A stretch of DNA of 64,000 nucleotides. Origin: Piliocolobus tephrosceles. Lineage: Eukaryota; Chordata; Mammalia; Primates; Cercopithecidae. Position numbers and translations under genes: made by a program. Location of the stretch: positions 33,657,117-33,721,116 of the forward strand of contig NC_045453.1 in the NCBI RefSeq assembly GCF_002776525.5, in the 5' to 3' direction. Positions 11,525 to 23,525 of the stretch are shown in pieces. Numbering within the stretch: the first letter of the stretch is position 1; each line of letters begins with the position of its first letter. Below the pieces are notes generated by a model that was not told the origin of the DNA, did no database searches, and saw nothing but the letters and a program-made list of their open reading frames with translations.

Positions 11525-11747
11525 CAGGGGTGTCCAATCTTTTGGCTTCCTTGGGCCACACTGGAGGAAGAAGAATTGTCTTGGGCCAGACATAAAATAC
11601 ACTAACACTAATGATAGCTGATGCGCTTAAAAAATTGCAAAAAAAATTCTTACAACGTTTTTTAAAAGTTTACACATTTGTGTTGGGATGCATTCATAAC
11701 TGTCCTGGGCTGCATATGGCCCCTTGGCAGTGGGTCAGACAAGCTTG
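11525..11747 (+). mobile_element. Nonautonomous DNA transposon (Tigger/hAT-like)
   Basis: Begins CAGGGGTGTCCAATCTTTTG and ends near CAGACAAGCTTG. Inside are TTGGGCCAGACATAAAATAC and GGGCTGCATATGGCCCC. It is about 220 bp with imperfect terminal inverted repeats and no transposase. I know this consensus, but not its exact family name. Confidence 0.8.
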
Positions 11748-11859
11748 CTCTACTATTTCTGAAGTCCTGCCCACCAGGCTGTCTTGGAGGAGAGAGTTTC
11801 CCCAGAAGGCTTGCAGTCCAGAAAAGCACATTTCTTCTATCCCTTTTTTATAGATAACT

Positions 11860-12692
11860 GTGTGTTTCCATCACCCCAAAATTCATATGTGGAAGTCCTA
11901 ATGTGACCTTAGGAAGTCCTAATGTGACCTCACACTCCAATGTGACCTTATTTGGTAATAGGACTTTTAGGAGGTAATTAAGATTAAAAGAGGTCATAAA
12001 GATGGAGTTTTACATCAATTGTAGATTGGATAATAAAAATGTGTCACATATACACCATGGAATATTATGCAGTCATAAAAAGAATGAGATCGTGTCTTCT
12101 GCAGAAACATGGATGGAGCTGGAGGCCGTCATTCTTAGCAAACTAACACAGGGTGAGAAAATGAAATAACGCACGTTCTCACTTATAAGTGGGAGCTAAA
12201 TGATGAGAACACATGGACACACAAAAAAGGAACAATAGACACTGGGGCCTACTTGAAGGCAGAGGGTAAGAGGAAGAAGACAATCAGGAAAAATAATTAT
12301 TGAGTACTAGGCTTAGTACCTGGGTGACAAAATAACCTGTACAACAAACCTCCATGACATGAGTTTACCCTTAAAACAAACCTGCACATGTACCCCTGAC
12401 CTAAAGTAAATGTTAAATAAAGATGAGGTTCTAATTTGCTAGAATCGATGGCCTTATAAGAAGAGGAAGAGGAAGGCTTCGCTCTCTCTCCAGGTACACA
12501 CATCAAGGAAAGGCTGGGTTAGACACCTGGAGAATGTGGCCCTTTTCAAGCTAAGAAGAAAGCCTTCACCAAGAACTAAGAAAGCTGGCAGCTTGGTTGG
12601 TCTTGGACTTCCAGCCTCCAGGAGAAATACATTTCTGTGTTAAGCCCACCCAGTCTACAATATTTTGTTATAACAGTTCCAGTGGACTAAGA
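11860..12692 (+). mobile_element. MLT1 (ERVL-MaLR) LTR, sense, split by a nested L1
   Basis: CCCCAAAATTCATATGTGGA and GGAGGTAATTAAGATTAAAA start the LTR. After the L1 it resumes with GGCCTTATAAGAAGAGGAAG and ends GCCCACCCAGTCTACAATAT, TTTTGTTATAACAG, GACTAAGACA. A 21-bp unit beginning GGAAGTCCTAATGTGACCT is tandemly duplicated at 11891-11931. Confidence 0.88.
12011..12416 (+). mobile_element. L1 3' end nested inside the MLT1 LTR
   Basis: CACCATGGAATATTATGCAG, ATGGATGGAGCTGGAGGC and CCTGCACATGTACCCCTGAC are the ORF2 end and 3' UTR of an L1PB/L1MA-age element. Target duplication: ATAAAGATGGAGTTT (11996-12010) versus ATAAAGATGAGGTTC (12416-12430). It is 5' truncated to about 400 bp. Confidence 0.88.
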
Positions 12693-13299
12693 CACCCAGA
12701 TAATACCTGTGCCTTATCTATTACTCCATGTGAAATGATCTAAGCTTCATGGTCAGGACATGAATTGATATATATTATATGTAAGGGAATCATGTAATAT
12801 CCATTTAAGTTTTGGTTAAAAAAGTTACAGCCCCCTATGACCAAGAATCTTCGTTTCTATTTGTTTTGTGGACATTAAAACGTTGCACACAATTTTAAGC
12901 ATATGATATGCTTATTATAGAATTATTTATAGAGATCTATTCCCATTATTCTTAATTTAGAGAACTGTCATTGATAAAACAGCTGAGTGTGAAGAATAGA
13001 GTATATAGGTTGTAGACGTGAATGCAGTTTAACAATATCCACTTAAAGACAAATAATTAAAAACTCTGTTATGTGGATGTGCTTTTGTCTGTGAATGCAT
13101 GCTCATTGAGAAAGTTATGTAAGGATATTTTTAGCACTGGCTATTACACAGGAGTAGCAAAAGAGAGTAAAGTAGCTTTAAAAAGTACTCCAGGAAACTG
13201 GAAAAATAAGCATGGTAATGTGAAATAAAATGTGCAACTTAAAAGTTATGGAGTAAACTACCACAGATATACTAAAAATTGAATAGTCACGTTCACTTA
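12693..13299. other. Unassigned A/T-rich sequence
   Basis: No repeat or gene recognised. Confidence 0.5.
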
Positions 13300-13445
13300 T
13301 TCATTTGTCGGTTCACTAAATAAGTTCAGTCTGAAAACCTTCTGGGTGCCAGGCTTTTCTAGACATTGAATTAGTGTGAATAAAATAGTCTCATACGTTG
13401 TGAAACTTACATTCTAGAGAAACACCAACGGATACGCACCAGAAA
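13300..13445. mobile_element. Ancient L2/MIR-class fragment
   Basis: TTCTGGGTGCCAGGCTTTTC followed by AACTTACATTCTAGAGAAAC resembles the same ancient repeat as at 5815. Confidence 0.5.
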
Positions 13446-14248
13446 TTTACTAAGTGTATAATAGCATAGGAAATGAGATTGTAATGTTTTTCCTTAGATT
13501 TGCATTACCATTTCATTTAAGAGTAAAACTATCCATAAGAACGAAATAGCCATAGTTTTTTATTCAGACGTGTTAAATTAAAAATCCACTAGGAAGGGTC
13601 ACACCTTATTGCCAGCCATGGACAATGTAGCACGAACAAGTTATTCCATTTCTGAGCATGTGAGCAAGAAGTGGTTGAAAGGTAGGACAGAGAAGCTATG
13701 GAAGACCCACAGCACAAGCGGACTCTGGGGTCACCAGGGGATTGGGAGACGCATCTCAACCAGGTCCCACCTATGACCATGAAGTCTATGACTTCCAGTA
13801 CCTGTGCCCTTCAAGACAAGCTGCCTGACTCAGGAGACTCAGATGCCCAAAATGATCTGACCACCACCACGCAGGACCTCCCATTTTTGGACTTTCATGG
13901 AATGAGTCCTGGTCCTGGTGTTCTACAGAAATACAGATAAAAGCTCAGACATTCTGCCAGGAGCCTTGGGAATGGGGATGTTTCCACCAACAAAGGATCA
14001 GCCTACAACTATTAAAAATGCCTTGTTCGCAAAACACTACAAAATAGCTCTTTATCTAAAAAATTGCCATGGCAAATATCACCCCAGTGAATTAGGTGTT
14101 TGTGTGTTTTGCAGAAAGTGGTATCTTTTCTAAAAGATTGCTACCTAAATAAGAATGCTCTGGAGAGTCTAATATAGAAATAAAAGGATGGTTCTGTCAA
14201 CTTTTGTGTCTCTTTTAAGGAAGAGAAATGTATTGCTCTGTGCTGCTC
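13446..14248. other. Unassigned unique sequence
   Basis: No repeat recognised. An 80-codon plus-strand frame (13698-13940) lacks recognisable domains or splice context. I do not call it a gene. Confidence 0.45.
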
Positions 14249-14352
14249 TCCTCTCTCTCTCTCTCTCTCTCCCTCTCTCTTGGTCTGTCTCTCCTTCTGT
14301 TTCTCCCTCTCCCCTCCTCCTCTCTCCCTTTCCATCTCTCTCTCCCTCTGTC
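14249..14352 (+). repeat. (CT)n/(CCT)n polypyrimidine tract
   Basis: A run of CT dinucleotides is followed by CTCCCT-type variants. It is purine-free except for a few G and A bases. Arg/Glu-rich minus-strand frames here are artefacts. Confidence 0.92.
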
Positions 14353-15059
14353 ATTCTTTCCAGTGCTCCAACTATCAGAAAGTCCTCAAATCTAAGCAAT
14401 CAGCCTGGAGTGCTCCAGGCTGTGCACTGTACAGAGAGGGTGTGACATATTTACATATTTAAGGGGAATGAGCCTCCAGTGTTCTCAATAGGGACATGGT
14501 GGGGTTTTTAGCTTTCTAAGGCAACATCACCTATTCCTGGGAACAATCCGAGTGCTTCACAATAGCCCCCATGCAAACTCTGCAGTGACAGGAACGTGAA
14601 AGGAAAGAGAACAGGGGCTTTGTAGAGACAGCCTCTTACTTGCCGTTGACAGGGAAGGAAGGTGGAATACCCACTGCAGGGAACACCTCCAATAGTCTCA
14701 CCATGGGGAAGCTGCCAGCCTTCTGCCTTCACAAGATGGATGGAGCCCTAGTAAGGCACTATTGTGTGACAGGCTTTGTATATTAATTATGTGGTGTTGA
14801 GAAGTCAGGCCAGCTTGACCTGCCATTTCCCACGGAGGGGCTGCAATGAATTCAGTGTAGCAGGTTAGAAAGAAATGGAGGTTTTGTTTTTGCTTTTTCA
14901 AGGCAGGTACATTCTGTGGGCATTGGCCATGAAATGAAATCAAAACAATATTTCCGTTCTGTTCAGGGCTCGAGAATGAGGCCCGTGTTGTGTTCTCCAT
15001 AAGATGGGCTGGAGGCTTTGGGAGCTAGTGCCCTCCACAGCCTTCACACTCACTGTTAA
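14353..15059. other. Unassigned unique sequence
   Basis: No element or coding evidence seen. Confidence 0.5.
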
Positions 15060-15270
15060 CTGGGTGAGGTCCAGGTGCCAGGCTCTGTGCTAGATCCTTC
15101 ATGGGCATTAATTATTGTTCTTTCAACAATTCAGCAGCATAGATGGTGATGAGCTTGAAAGTGGAAGAATGAAGTGTTTTTTAACTTTGCCTCTTTATTA
15201 TCATTTTCGTTTTGTGTCAAGACCGTACAGCATGTAAATGGCAGAGCTGGGAGGTGAGCCTGCCTCCCTT
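15060..15270 (-). mobile_element. Possible MIR fragment, antisense
   Basis: GTGCCAGGCTCTGTGCTAGA at the left and ATGGCAGAGCTGGGAGGTGA at the right are the two ends of an antisense MIR. The middle is not recognisable, so it is either interrupted or heavily diverged. Confidence 0.5.
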
Positions 15271-16384
15271 GCTGCAAAGGCTCCCCTTCTGCAATGAAGC
15301 AGTGTCTCAAGCAGGATTAACCACTTGCACCAAGTCCCTCCCACTGTAGATGCAGGCACACCCAAGGAGCATCCTGTAAGTGTGAGCCCAGCCCAGGAAG
15401 AGGTTCTCAAAGAGTGTGCCACGAGTGAATGAATGAATGATTTTACCTATGTCAGGAACTGACAGCTCCTGGGGGACTGTAGGTTGTAACTCCCGGGTCT
15501 GCATTTTAACCCCAAGGTGGATACCACTCCTTTGAAAGTGGAGTGAGAAGTCCTTTCATAGCTGTCCAGGTTCTGTGAGCTGTCCAAGGTGCTGAACGGA
15601 TGCTGCTGGTAGGAGGTCCGTGATGGTAAAAGAACAGTTCCTGCTTTTGAGCGTCTGCTTGCCTTGAACGTTGCCTTCTGGCTGCAGCTCCACAAAGCCA
15701 GCCACCTCCCCCCACCTCCACTCTGCCTGATGCTGGCTAATTGCATAAACTATAATTTGGACCTGCTATCTCCCTCTGCCCCACCCCAGTGCTGACCCAC
15801 TCTCCACAAACCATGTTCTGGCCCCAACTCAGTGCCACGCACAGGCTTCTCTGCCAAAGACAATGGGAACCCTGCAGGGATTGGTGCAAAGAATTATCTC
15901 ACAGAATAGTTTGAAGACACCTGGGCATACCTCAGTGCTGAGGCCGCATGCACCCTCAGCCCAGTGTGGAGTGGACAGCAGTGTCACCAGAAGCCTGCGT
16001 TTTTCACCTCAGAGTAAAGGGGAGCTAAGACCTAGATGGAGACTGACAAAGAGGTGGAAATTAATTGGAAACCAAAAGAATGAGAAGGGTCTGAGGTGGT
16101 GAAGGTGATTCTGGGCAGAGCAAATTATAGCAATGAAGACTCTGAGGTGGAAGATGGGGTAGCTGGGCATGTTCAAGGCAGACAGGAGGTCATGGTGGAC
16201 TTGGATCCTGGTGAGCATGTAGAAGAGTGGATGGAGATGAGATTAGAAGGCATCCAGGGAATATGAATGACCATCCTGGGAAGGAGTAGACGCAGAGAAA
16301 GGGCTGTTATTTTAGCTAGAGATGCTGAGTTGGTGGTCATGGGAAGGTATCTAAAGTCATTATTAACATACATAGCTATGTTAA
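15271..16384. other. Unassigned unique sequence
   Basis: Moderately GC-rich, with no recognisable repeat. Contains (TGAA)n of about four units near 15425-15441. Confidence 0.45.
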
Positions 16385-16545
16385 AATACTCATTTGTTTG
16401 CCTATTTGTTCATTTTTTGTCTTCCCCAGAAGAATGCAATCTGCATGAAGGCAAGGACAATGTTCCTCATACATCCACCACACCTAGAGTCATACCTGCA
16501 TGTGGTCCACCTCAATAAATATTTATTGAATGTGGAAGGAGAGCA
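16385..16545 (+). mobile_element. L2 LINE 3' end
   Basis: AATGCAATCTGCATGAAGGC, AAGGACAATGTTCCTC and CTCAATAAATATTTATTGAA follow the L2 3' terminus. Confidence 0.78.
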
Positions 16546-17534
16546 GCCTACCTGAACATATATTAGAGACAAAATCATTTTCAGCACACAAGTCAATCAC
16601 AACCTTGAGAACGTGGACTAATTATTGGGGAAAATGGCAGAGGCAGGGATTCACACTGCAATAAACTTCCCCTAATCCCATCCCTTCCCTTTCAGCTACA
16701 GTCCTTTCTTGATTAGGGGAGGAGGAAAAGTTAATATATGGAGATTTTTCCTCCCCTTTCCCGCCTCCATGAGCACCATTAATAACTTAGTGCAATCTTC
16801 CTTCTTATTGGTGCAAGTTATTTGTAAAAAAAAAAAAAAAAAGTCATTATCCAAACAATTCACTACATTTGGGGGCATAGCACATGCTGAATGCCTAATT
16901 CCCTTCCGTGGGAACTACTTGCACACAGATCATTACCAAGCACTGCTTGTTCTCTGTAACTCTTAGTGGGTATCACACTTACCCACAGCTTGTTCCAAAG
17001 ATGGTTCTTGTATTTGCATGTTGCCCCATATGGGTGAAGTTGGTGGAAATCTTCAACATCTTGCAGCTATGATTTTTGAGTCAACACAGTGTGTAATACA
17101 GAATAGAAATCTAATAATAATTTGGTAAATGAAAGAAGGAATGTGTTGATCCATTACTTGCTTTATTTTTGCCAGGCACTGCACTAGGCTTGGGATTTGG
17201 GAGTTGAATATGACCCATTGAAGTTGTCAGTACAACTCCTACTATAGTAAGAAAGAGTAAGACAAATTCAGCCACAAGTAAAACACTTGGCAAAGCAACT
17301 TCCATGTCACAAGAAATGCAGAGCAGTGGCACAAAGGAAAGACCATGAGTGTCCTGAGAACCTCGTCTCCTTGTTCTCTGCTCTATTCGCAGAGCTAGGA
17401 AACACATGTGGCGTGTAAACAGGCATTCAATGAATGCTAGATACAAGAATAAAACTCAAAATTTATTTACCAAAAAAATCTATCTGGCATTGAGCAATAT
17501 CTATCTCAACTATGTCTAACAGAGAACAATTATA
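16546..17534. other. Mostly unassigned, with A17 run and faint L2/MIR
   Basis: A run of 17 A at 16826-16842 follows unique sequence. GCCAGGCACTGCACTAGGCT at 17174-17193 hints at an old L2/MIR piece. Confidence 0.4.
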
Positions 17535-19318
17535 TATTAGACTTTATTTTTTTACCCGTTTTAGATTTACAGAAAAAATTAGAAGTTAGTCCAAAGGGTC
17601 CACATACACCCCACATCCAATTTTTTGTCTAATTAACATCTTTCATTGCCATGATACATTTGTCACAATTAATGAACCAGTATTGATAAATCATTAAGTA
17701 CAGTTTTGGAGGATACCCGTCTATTGGAATTCATTTGATGTCTTCTAATATTTAGACTGGAATTATGGGTTTGGGGAGGAAAAATGCAGCGGTAAAATGT
17801 TTTTCCTATTCTTGATTACAGAAACATCTTTGGCTTTGTAAGAGACTGGCAATGTAGCTTTACCATTGTGCATTCACAACAGCAGTGAATAAGAGTTCCT
17901 ATCCCATCATATCAAGGGTACATAGTATCTGCATGATATTACTGCCTGCATCAACCTTGATCAAGTGGCTGAGGTAGCAATGGTCAAGTTTCTCTATTGT
18001 ACTTACTCCATCTCCCCCTTTCCATTCGATAATCTATCCTATGAATAGATGACTTTCATCCTGTACTCTATGGAAAGAAGCCACTATGTGTAGTTAATAC
18101 CTATGGGGTAGGAGTTTTGCTTCTACTCATGGGATCCTGCTCATGAAGACAGGGTATCTGGGTAAATTAGTTAAAATTATCCTTTATTGGAAAATTGTCT
18201 TTTGTCCTTATTTATTTATACGTTCATTCATTTAACCACTAATTTATATCAAAATAAGTTAGTGGAGATTTATTTTACAAGTTGAGTTATAACCCGCCCC
18301 ATTATTGCTCATTTAGTTGGCCTCCTTGGCTCAGCTTTGGTCATTAGGAGTTTTCAGTTGGCTCCTGTGCTTTTTGAGATAGCCTTGTCAATGTTTGTGT
18401 TGTTTTATATTTCATATGTTTGTTTGTTTTAAGCATTTTCTTCCTTTTTGGCCCCACAAGCTGCTTCGGACCCATCTTGTATATTACCTGCTCCAGTCCC
18501 AGAATGAGCCATTTATTAAGAATCCCTGGTTACTTTTATTGGAGAACGCCATTAGAAATGAAGATCTGGACACTAGATGTGTTTGTTGCTACTTGGATGC
18601 CACTATTTCCAGGCCTTATCAACTAACAGAGCAAGGGAATATGTGTATGTATGCTAATTCAAGTGTATACATATACCTATGAATATTTCACCTATATCTG
18701 TATTAAGCTAAACACGAGCTCCATTGATGTCTCCAACCCTAATCCACAATCATGTGGGTCATTCTCGGCTCCACCCCTCTCTCCTCTGTAACATCCACTC
18801 CAACAATGAGCAACCTGGCTTCCCTATCCAACAGTCATTTAGTTAATTGTTCAATTCCAATATACATGTAGAGTGACCTCAGGATTATCACCCCAGACTC
18901 CATGGGAAATAATTTCACCAACTAGAGTACAGTGCTTGTATATCTTTTGCCTTTAGTCTTACAGACTAGTTATATAGATCAGGACCTTTCTCCCAAATCC
19001 TTGTTCAGGGTTGATTTCTACAGTTGCAGCACAATTAGATTCTCTTCTTACAAGGTTCCTCCCTGGGATGAAAAACCTCTTAAATGGTCTTTAAAATATT
19101 TGTATTTTAAGGTTTACTCTTCATTCTCTTAAGTTCTATGGGTTTTGACAAATTTATCATGTCATGTCTCCAACATTACAGTATCAGGCAAAATAGTTTT
19201 ATTCCTCTAAGATACTCTGCACTTCATCTATTCACCACCCCTCTCCCCTTGAACACCTGGAAGCCACTCATAAACTTAGTATCAATACAGTTTTGCTTTT
19301 TCTCAGAATGATATATAC
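17535..19318 (-). mobile_element. L1M 3' UTR/3' end, antisense, long
   Basis: AGATTTACAGAAAAAATTAG, CATTTGTCACAATTAATGAA, TTGATCAAGTGGCTGAGGTA, GAGTTTTCAGTTGGCTCCTG, TTATTGGAGAACGCC and GCTAAACACGAGCTCCATTG occur in the order of the antisense 3' part of old L1M elements. About 1.8 kb is retained. No open frame of significance. Confidence 0.85.
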
Positions 19319-19391
19319 CTGGAAAATTAACAGCTCTACAGGAAAAAACTTCCTGAAGATACCTGGGCTTTTAAATATATGTGTGTGTATA

Positions 19392-19407
19392 TAGGTAGGT
19401 AGGTAGG

Positions 19408-19443
<36 letters not shown>
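19392..19443 (+). repeat. (TAGG)n(TAGA)n tetranucleotide microsatellite
   Basis: About four TAGG units followed by about nine TAGA units, preceded by a short TG/TA run and trailed by degenerate TAGATA. Likely length-polymorphic. Confidence 0.95.
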
Positions 19444-20293
19444 GACATAGATATAGATGTAGATATAACCAGCACACCCATTTAGAAAAGATGACCCAAA
19501 TTACATCTAGATTTAGACCTTGTGGAAACCTTACTATCATGTTAATTATCATGTTAATTTCACATGCAAACTGTTCAACTTTCTCCTAGGAGTTTGAAAT
19601 GGCCCTTGTGCCCCTTAGCAGACAACTGGCCTTCCCCCCATCTCAGGGCCTTGGGGAGGGAGAGCTATGCAGCCCTGGGTACATCCCAGGAGAGGCTGGG
19701 TTCCTGCCATGGGGCCACCTGATCTATTTACCTGCTCTAGCAAAGACAGTTGTAGGGTTTCCCAGACTAATTATCACCTGATTCTGCAGCAGGCACATTA
19801 CAACGTGTGGAGCAGGGGCCATGTCATTCCCGCTGTTGTCTTACATAGGCAGGACTCACGGGCTTGCTGTAGAGAAAATCATAGCAGCTCCATGGTTGAA
19901 AGGGCACCATCCTACCATTTAGGGAACATAGTTGTGGATGGAAAAACAGCCTTGTTCTCAGGAAAATGTCAAACGACGAGTCTGAAAGGAAAATAGAAGT
20001 TAACTTTAATCTTCAGGAAAATGAGAGATCTGAGATGGAAGTGCCGTATTTTGCAGAGTAGACAAACCTTTTCCTCTGAAGCTCCTCACGTGATCTGTAT
20101 GTGAAACCCAGTGAAACCCAAGCTGGTGCCCTAGCCACCCAAAGCACCTGCCCCTGAGTGTACTTTTTGCTGGCCTCTTTCAATCCTCTTTACTTCATTT
20201 CTCTTCACGAAACATGTTCATGGTGTCTGCTCCCAGGACCCTGAATTTCCACTTATCTAACTCCTCTAGTCTAACTCATTTGTCTCAAAATTA
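19444..20293. other. Unassigned sequence
   Basis: No repeat or gene recognised after the microsatellite. Confidence 0.45.
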
Positions 20294-20418
20294 TGTGTAT
20301 ATATAAATATATATTTATTATATATATAATATATAATATATATTATATATTATAAATATAAATATATATTATAAATATAAATATATATATTATAAATATA
20401 AATATATATATATATAAA
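20294..20418. repeat. AT-rich (TATAAATA)n tract, self-complementary
   Basis: Composed almost only of A and T in TATA, AATA and TTAT words, with a repeated TATAAATATAAATATA block. Highly palindromic, so hairpins or cruciforms are possible. Confidence 0.93.
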
Positions 20419-20424
20419 AAACTG

Positions 20425-21050
20425 TTCCAGCTTTGGCTGCTGGGAGCTATGTCAGTGGATGCCTGTGCCCCTTAGACATACCCCCATCTATGTGTTGTTG
20501 TTGTTTTTTTAACTTTTAAAGTTTTATTTTTTGAGCATTTATTTGCTTTCTGACACTATAAGATGCTACAGACTCATCTTATACTCTTGGACCAGTCCGA
20601 AAATCAGCCATTTCTCCTAGGAGCCCTGGTTTCTTTAAGGAAGAATGGTGTGAGAGAGCAGTAACTGGGATCTAGGTGTACTCACTGTGAATACTCATTG
20701 CTGTTGGCCTGTTCAGCTGACAGAGTAAGGAGACTTATATGTGTATACTGTGTATGTGCACCTACCTACAAAGATTTCTATGTGTATGCTAACTGTGTAT
20801 ATGCACCTGTCTATAAAGATTTCTGTGTATGCTGTGTATATGCACCTATCTACAAAGATTTCTATGTGTGTACTGTGTATATGCATCTATCTGCAAAGAT
20901 TTCTATGTGTATACTAACAGTGTATATGCACCTAACTACAAATATTCCTACATGTAACCATCTGTATAATATTCTACACATGAATGCACAGGTTCAGTAT
21001 TTCCTAGGTTTACCTCCATCGCCTCCCAAATAATCTCCTTGCCCTCACAT
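20425..21050 (-). mobile_element. L1M 3' UTR, antisense, second copy
   Basis: CTGTTCCAGCTTTGGCTGCT, GACATACCCCCATCTA, TCAGCCATTTCTCCTAGGAG, CCCTGGTTTCTTTAAGG and TCAGCTGACAGAGTAAGGAG repeat the segment order of the L1M at about 18340-18640. It is a separate copy of the same L1 3' region. A local tandem expansion follows at 20758-20955. Confidence 0.82.
20758..20955 (+). repeat. Tandem repeat of 39-45 bp units in the L1M 3' UTR
   Basis: Units start GCACCTACCTACAAAGATTT, GCACCTGTCTATAAAGATTT, GCACCTATCTACAAAGATTT, GCATCTATCTGCAAAGATTT and GCACCTAACTACAAATATTC. The first four are about 45, 39, 41 and 45 bp; the fifth is partial. They produce a repetitive 111-residue plus-strand frame that is not a gene. 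Confidence 0.92.
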
Positions 21051-23429
21051 CCTTATCTCTCAGTCTGCTTCTAGGGGAGCCCAACTTAACCTAGCATATC
21101 TCTGGGCCTGGGAGAATTTCCAGGCCATCTGCCTAAGGATGATCTGAAGTTCTGTCTCCACCCTTTTCCTGACCTCACTGTTGGGTCTTCTCTGCCCCTG
21201 CAGGTTAGTTGGGGATAAGGCTTCAGGAAGACTCCAGGGTCCCCTCGGGGGGCGACACGGCAGCTGTCTCTTTGGATGTCCTTTGGATACACTGCAGGTT
21301 TTCAGCAGCACCCTTCAAAGATGCACTTTCTTTATTTGGACAAAAGTCCTCTGCCAAAAGACTGCTGGCTTCACCTCAGCAGGATACTCAGCAGCCCAAA
21401 AGTGGCCCCAGTTTCCTCACATGCCTCGGCTGTCTGCCTGAGCTCTCCAGATGGCCTTCAGCAGATCCAACATTACAGGTTGCCTCACTGCATGAAACGA
21501 TCTCGGGCACACCCGGACTCTTCTCTTCTGGCCCCTGCATGTCCCTTTCTTCTTCTTACTTTGGTGACATGGCTCACATTAGTCTCCTTTCCAGCCCCTA
21601 TCCCACCACCCAAATCAACCTGCCATCCCCCTAGGTGCAACTGGAGCCTTCCCTACCATCCCTTCTCCCACCGTGACTCTTCATGGAGCCAATCCTCTTG
21701 GTTCCATTCGTAAATGGGAAGTGACCTTGGTCTCCCACGCTAACTTTGATCTGTTGGAAGCAACTATGTGAAGAAGAAGGCTGAGACTGACTTCGAGCTT
21801 ATTTGGATCAGTTAGAGATGTCTGCTAGCTGGTGAGTAGTAGCCTAAATGAAGCTATCCCATCCCTCTCCTCCGATTGTTCATGTATCATTTAACCATGA
21901 CTCTCTCATTAAATTATGAGTTCCTTAAGTTGGTCACTCTGTGGTGCATATTTTTTCCTTCTCTGTGCCTCTCTGGCTCATGTATCTAGACTTTGATTCA
22001 CTCATCTGAGCGTAAAGCTGAGTTATGAGGTTTGCATTCATACATATTTTGGGAGTGCATGAAGCAACGCCACTATACACACCTGATCAGCTAAAATGTG
22101 TTCATGTCAGCTGGTAGCTTACAGAGTGTTAAACATGCAATCAGATATACAGGATTTTAAACCATTTCCCTTCTGTTCTTTGAGTTCTCTGCTCTACAAA
22201 CCTTCCTCTTATGCCATAGTACATTTGATTATGAACCTTCCAGCCAATTTTCCTTAAACTCACAGAGTAAACCAAGAGGGAATGAGCATATGCACTTGAT
22301 TCTGATGGGATATAATTTGAATTGTTCTTGTAATATTTGAATTTAAGTCACCCATTGTGCTTTGGACTAAATCCAGCAACACCATTGGTCAATGAAATTT
22401 GATTTTATGTTTTATATTGTAAAATAAAATGCAACCAACTCCATGCTTTACTTAAAGAAAGGTTTTAGTGGAAGAAAAATAGTAATAATAAACCAACACA
22501 TTCTAAAGCCTTTCCTGAACTTCCACTGCAGTTTGTGAAAATGTGATTCATGAGGATGTATTAAATATTAAAACCAGTGTAAGACTTAATCCAAATTTGT
22601 AGGGCAGCTTTGCTTAATTTACTGTCTATCACACAATTTCCTTTGCAGATGACTTTTAGTCTGCTGCATAAATAATAAAACGATGCCCACATCCCTCAAT
22701 TGTTTCCCATAGCCCAATATTAAAATTGAACTTGCCGACATTTAATTCTCTCTAGGATGTGTGTCCCCTTTTCTCTTCTCTCTTTCTTATTTCTTTAACT
22801 GGGATACATTATAATTCTAGCCCGACTTTATGAGTTCAAGTGCAGAAGCTGGAGGCAGTTTTCAAGAGTCAGCGTTCATGTTTGGCTTAACCTTGAAACA
22901 TTTTCTTGGTAGCAAAAGGGTAAGTACTCAGACAGGCACGTTCCTAAGAATACTCAAATTGAAGTGTCACGAAAATGAGGATTTAGCCCCTTTCCTCAGC
23001 CCTCTTCAAAAATCTTGCCTCTATTAATGAACCACATTGCTACTAAATTCAGTCTCATTTCACATTTTCCACTTTGCAGGTCCATCCATCACGCTCCCAG
23101 GTAGATGGAGGAAGAGCCTATTGCACAATCAGAGGGTTCTCTCTGCCGGGGAATTTACTGACAATGTTCACTCGTAATTTTCCTCTTATTAGGAAAGTTG
23201 TAAAACACTGGAAGCCAGAGGATCTCCCTGGCTGCGTTTTTCTTGCCAGGGTGGGTGATTTGATGGAAGCTGTGGGAGACGTGGTTCCTAGGAGTTGCCG
23301 ATGGGAGTTGGGCGATGGCAGAGCAGTGATTCTAGCAAACCCTGGGTCAGTACGTCTTTAGGGAATGGCTGGGTGAAGGGGATGTTTCCAGGCAGCCAGT
23401 GAGGAACACTGAAGCCTAGGTGCAGAGAG
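21051..23429. other. Long stretch of unique sequence
   Basis: No clear interspersed repeat. 21180-21713 is GC-richer and open in several overlapping frames (141 and 145 codons), none with a recognisable domain. 21900-22015 faintly resembles L2. 22020-23000 is A/T-rich and repeat-free. No coding or RNA gene is supported. Confidence 0.45.
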
Positions 23430-23525
23430 CAGTGCTCCAACTCGCTCATCTCTGCATCTTCAGTGCTCAGTGGAGTATCTGGCACGTGTTAAACATCAGG
23501 TGTATTTTTGTTGGATGGGTAAAGA
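23430..23525 (+). mobile_element. L2 3' end fragment
   Basis: CTGCATCTTCAGTGCTCAGT, GTATCTGGCACGTG and TTTTTGTTGGATGGG resemble the 'ccccagcgcctagcacagtg ... ttgttgaatga' L2 terminus. Confidence 0.6.

Noticed and set aside
13698..13940. 80-codon frame with a plausible amino-acid mix in unique DNA
   Set aside because: Length is within chance expectation for 64 kb. No homology, promoter or splice evidence visible.
20698..21033. 111-residue repetitive Cys/Tyr frame (YKDFYV-type repeats)
   Set aside because: It looks like a repeat protein but is the translation of the 39-45 bp tandem array within an L1 3' UTR.
21181..21713. Three overlapping plus-strand frames (86-145 codons) as a possible exon or processed pseudogene
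   Set aside because: Open in several phases, no recognisable protein, no poly(A) or target duplication. Ordinary GC-rich unique DNA is the simpler reading.
23074..23361. 95-codon frame after a pyrimidine-rich CCACTTTGCAG acceptor-like site
   Set aside because: Acceptor-like strings are frequent. The frame has no known domain and no matching donor or partner exon could be identified.
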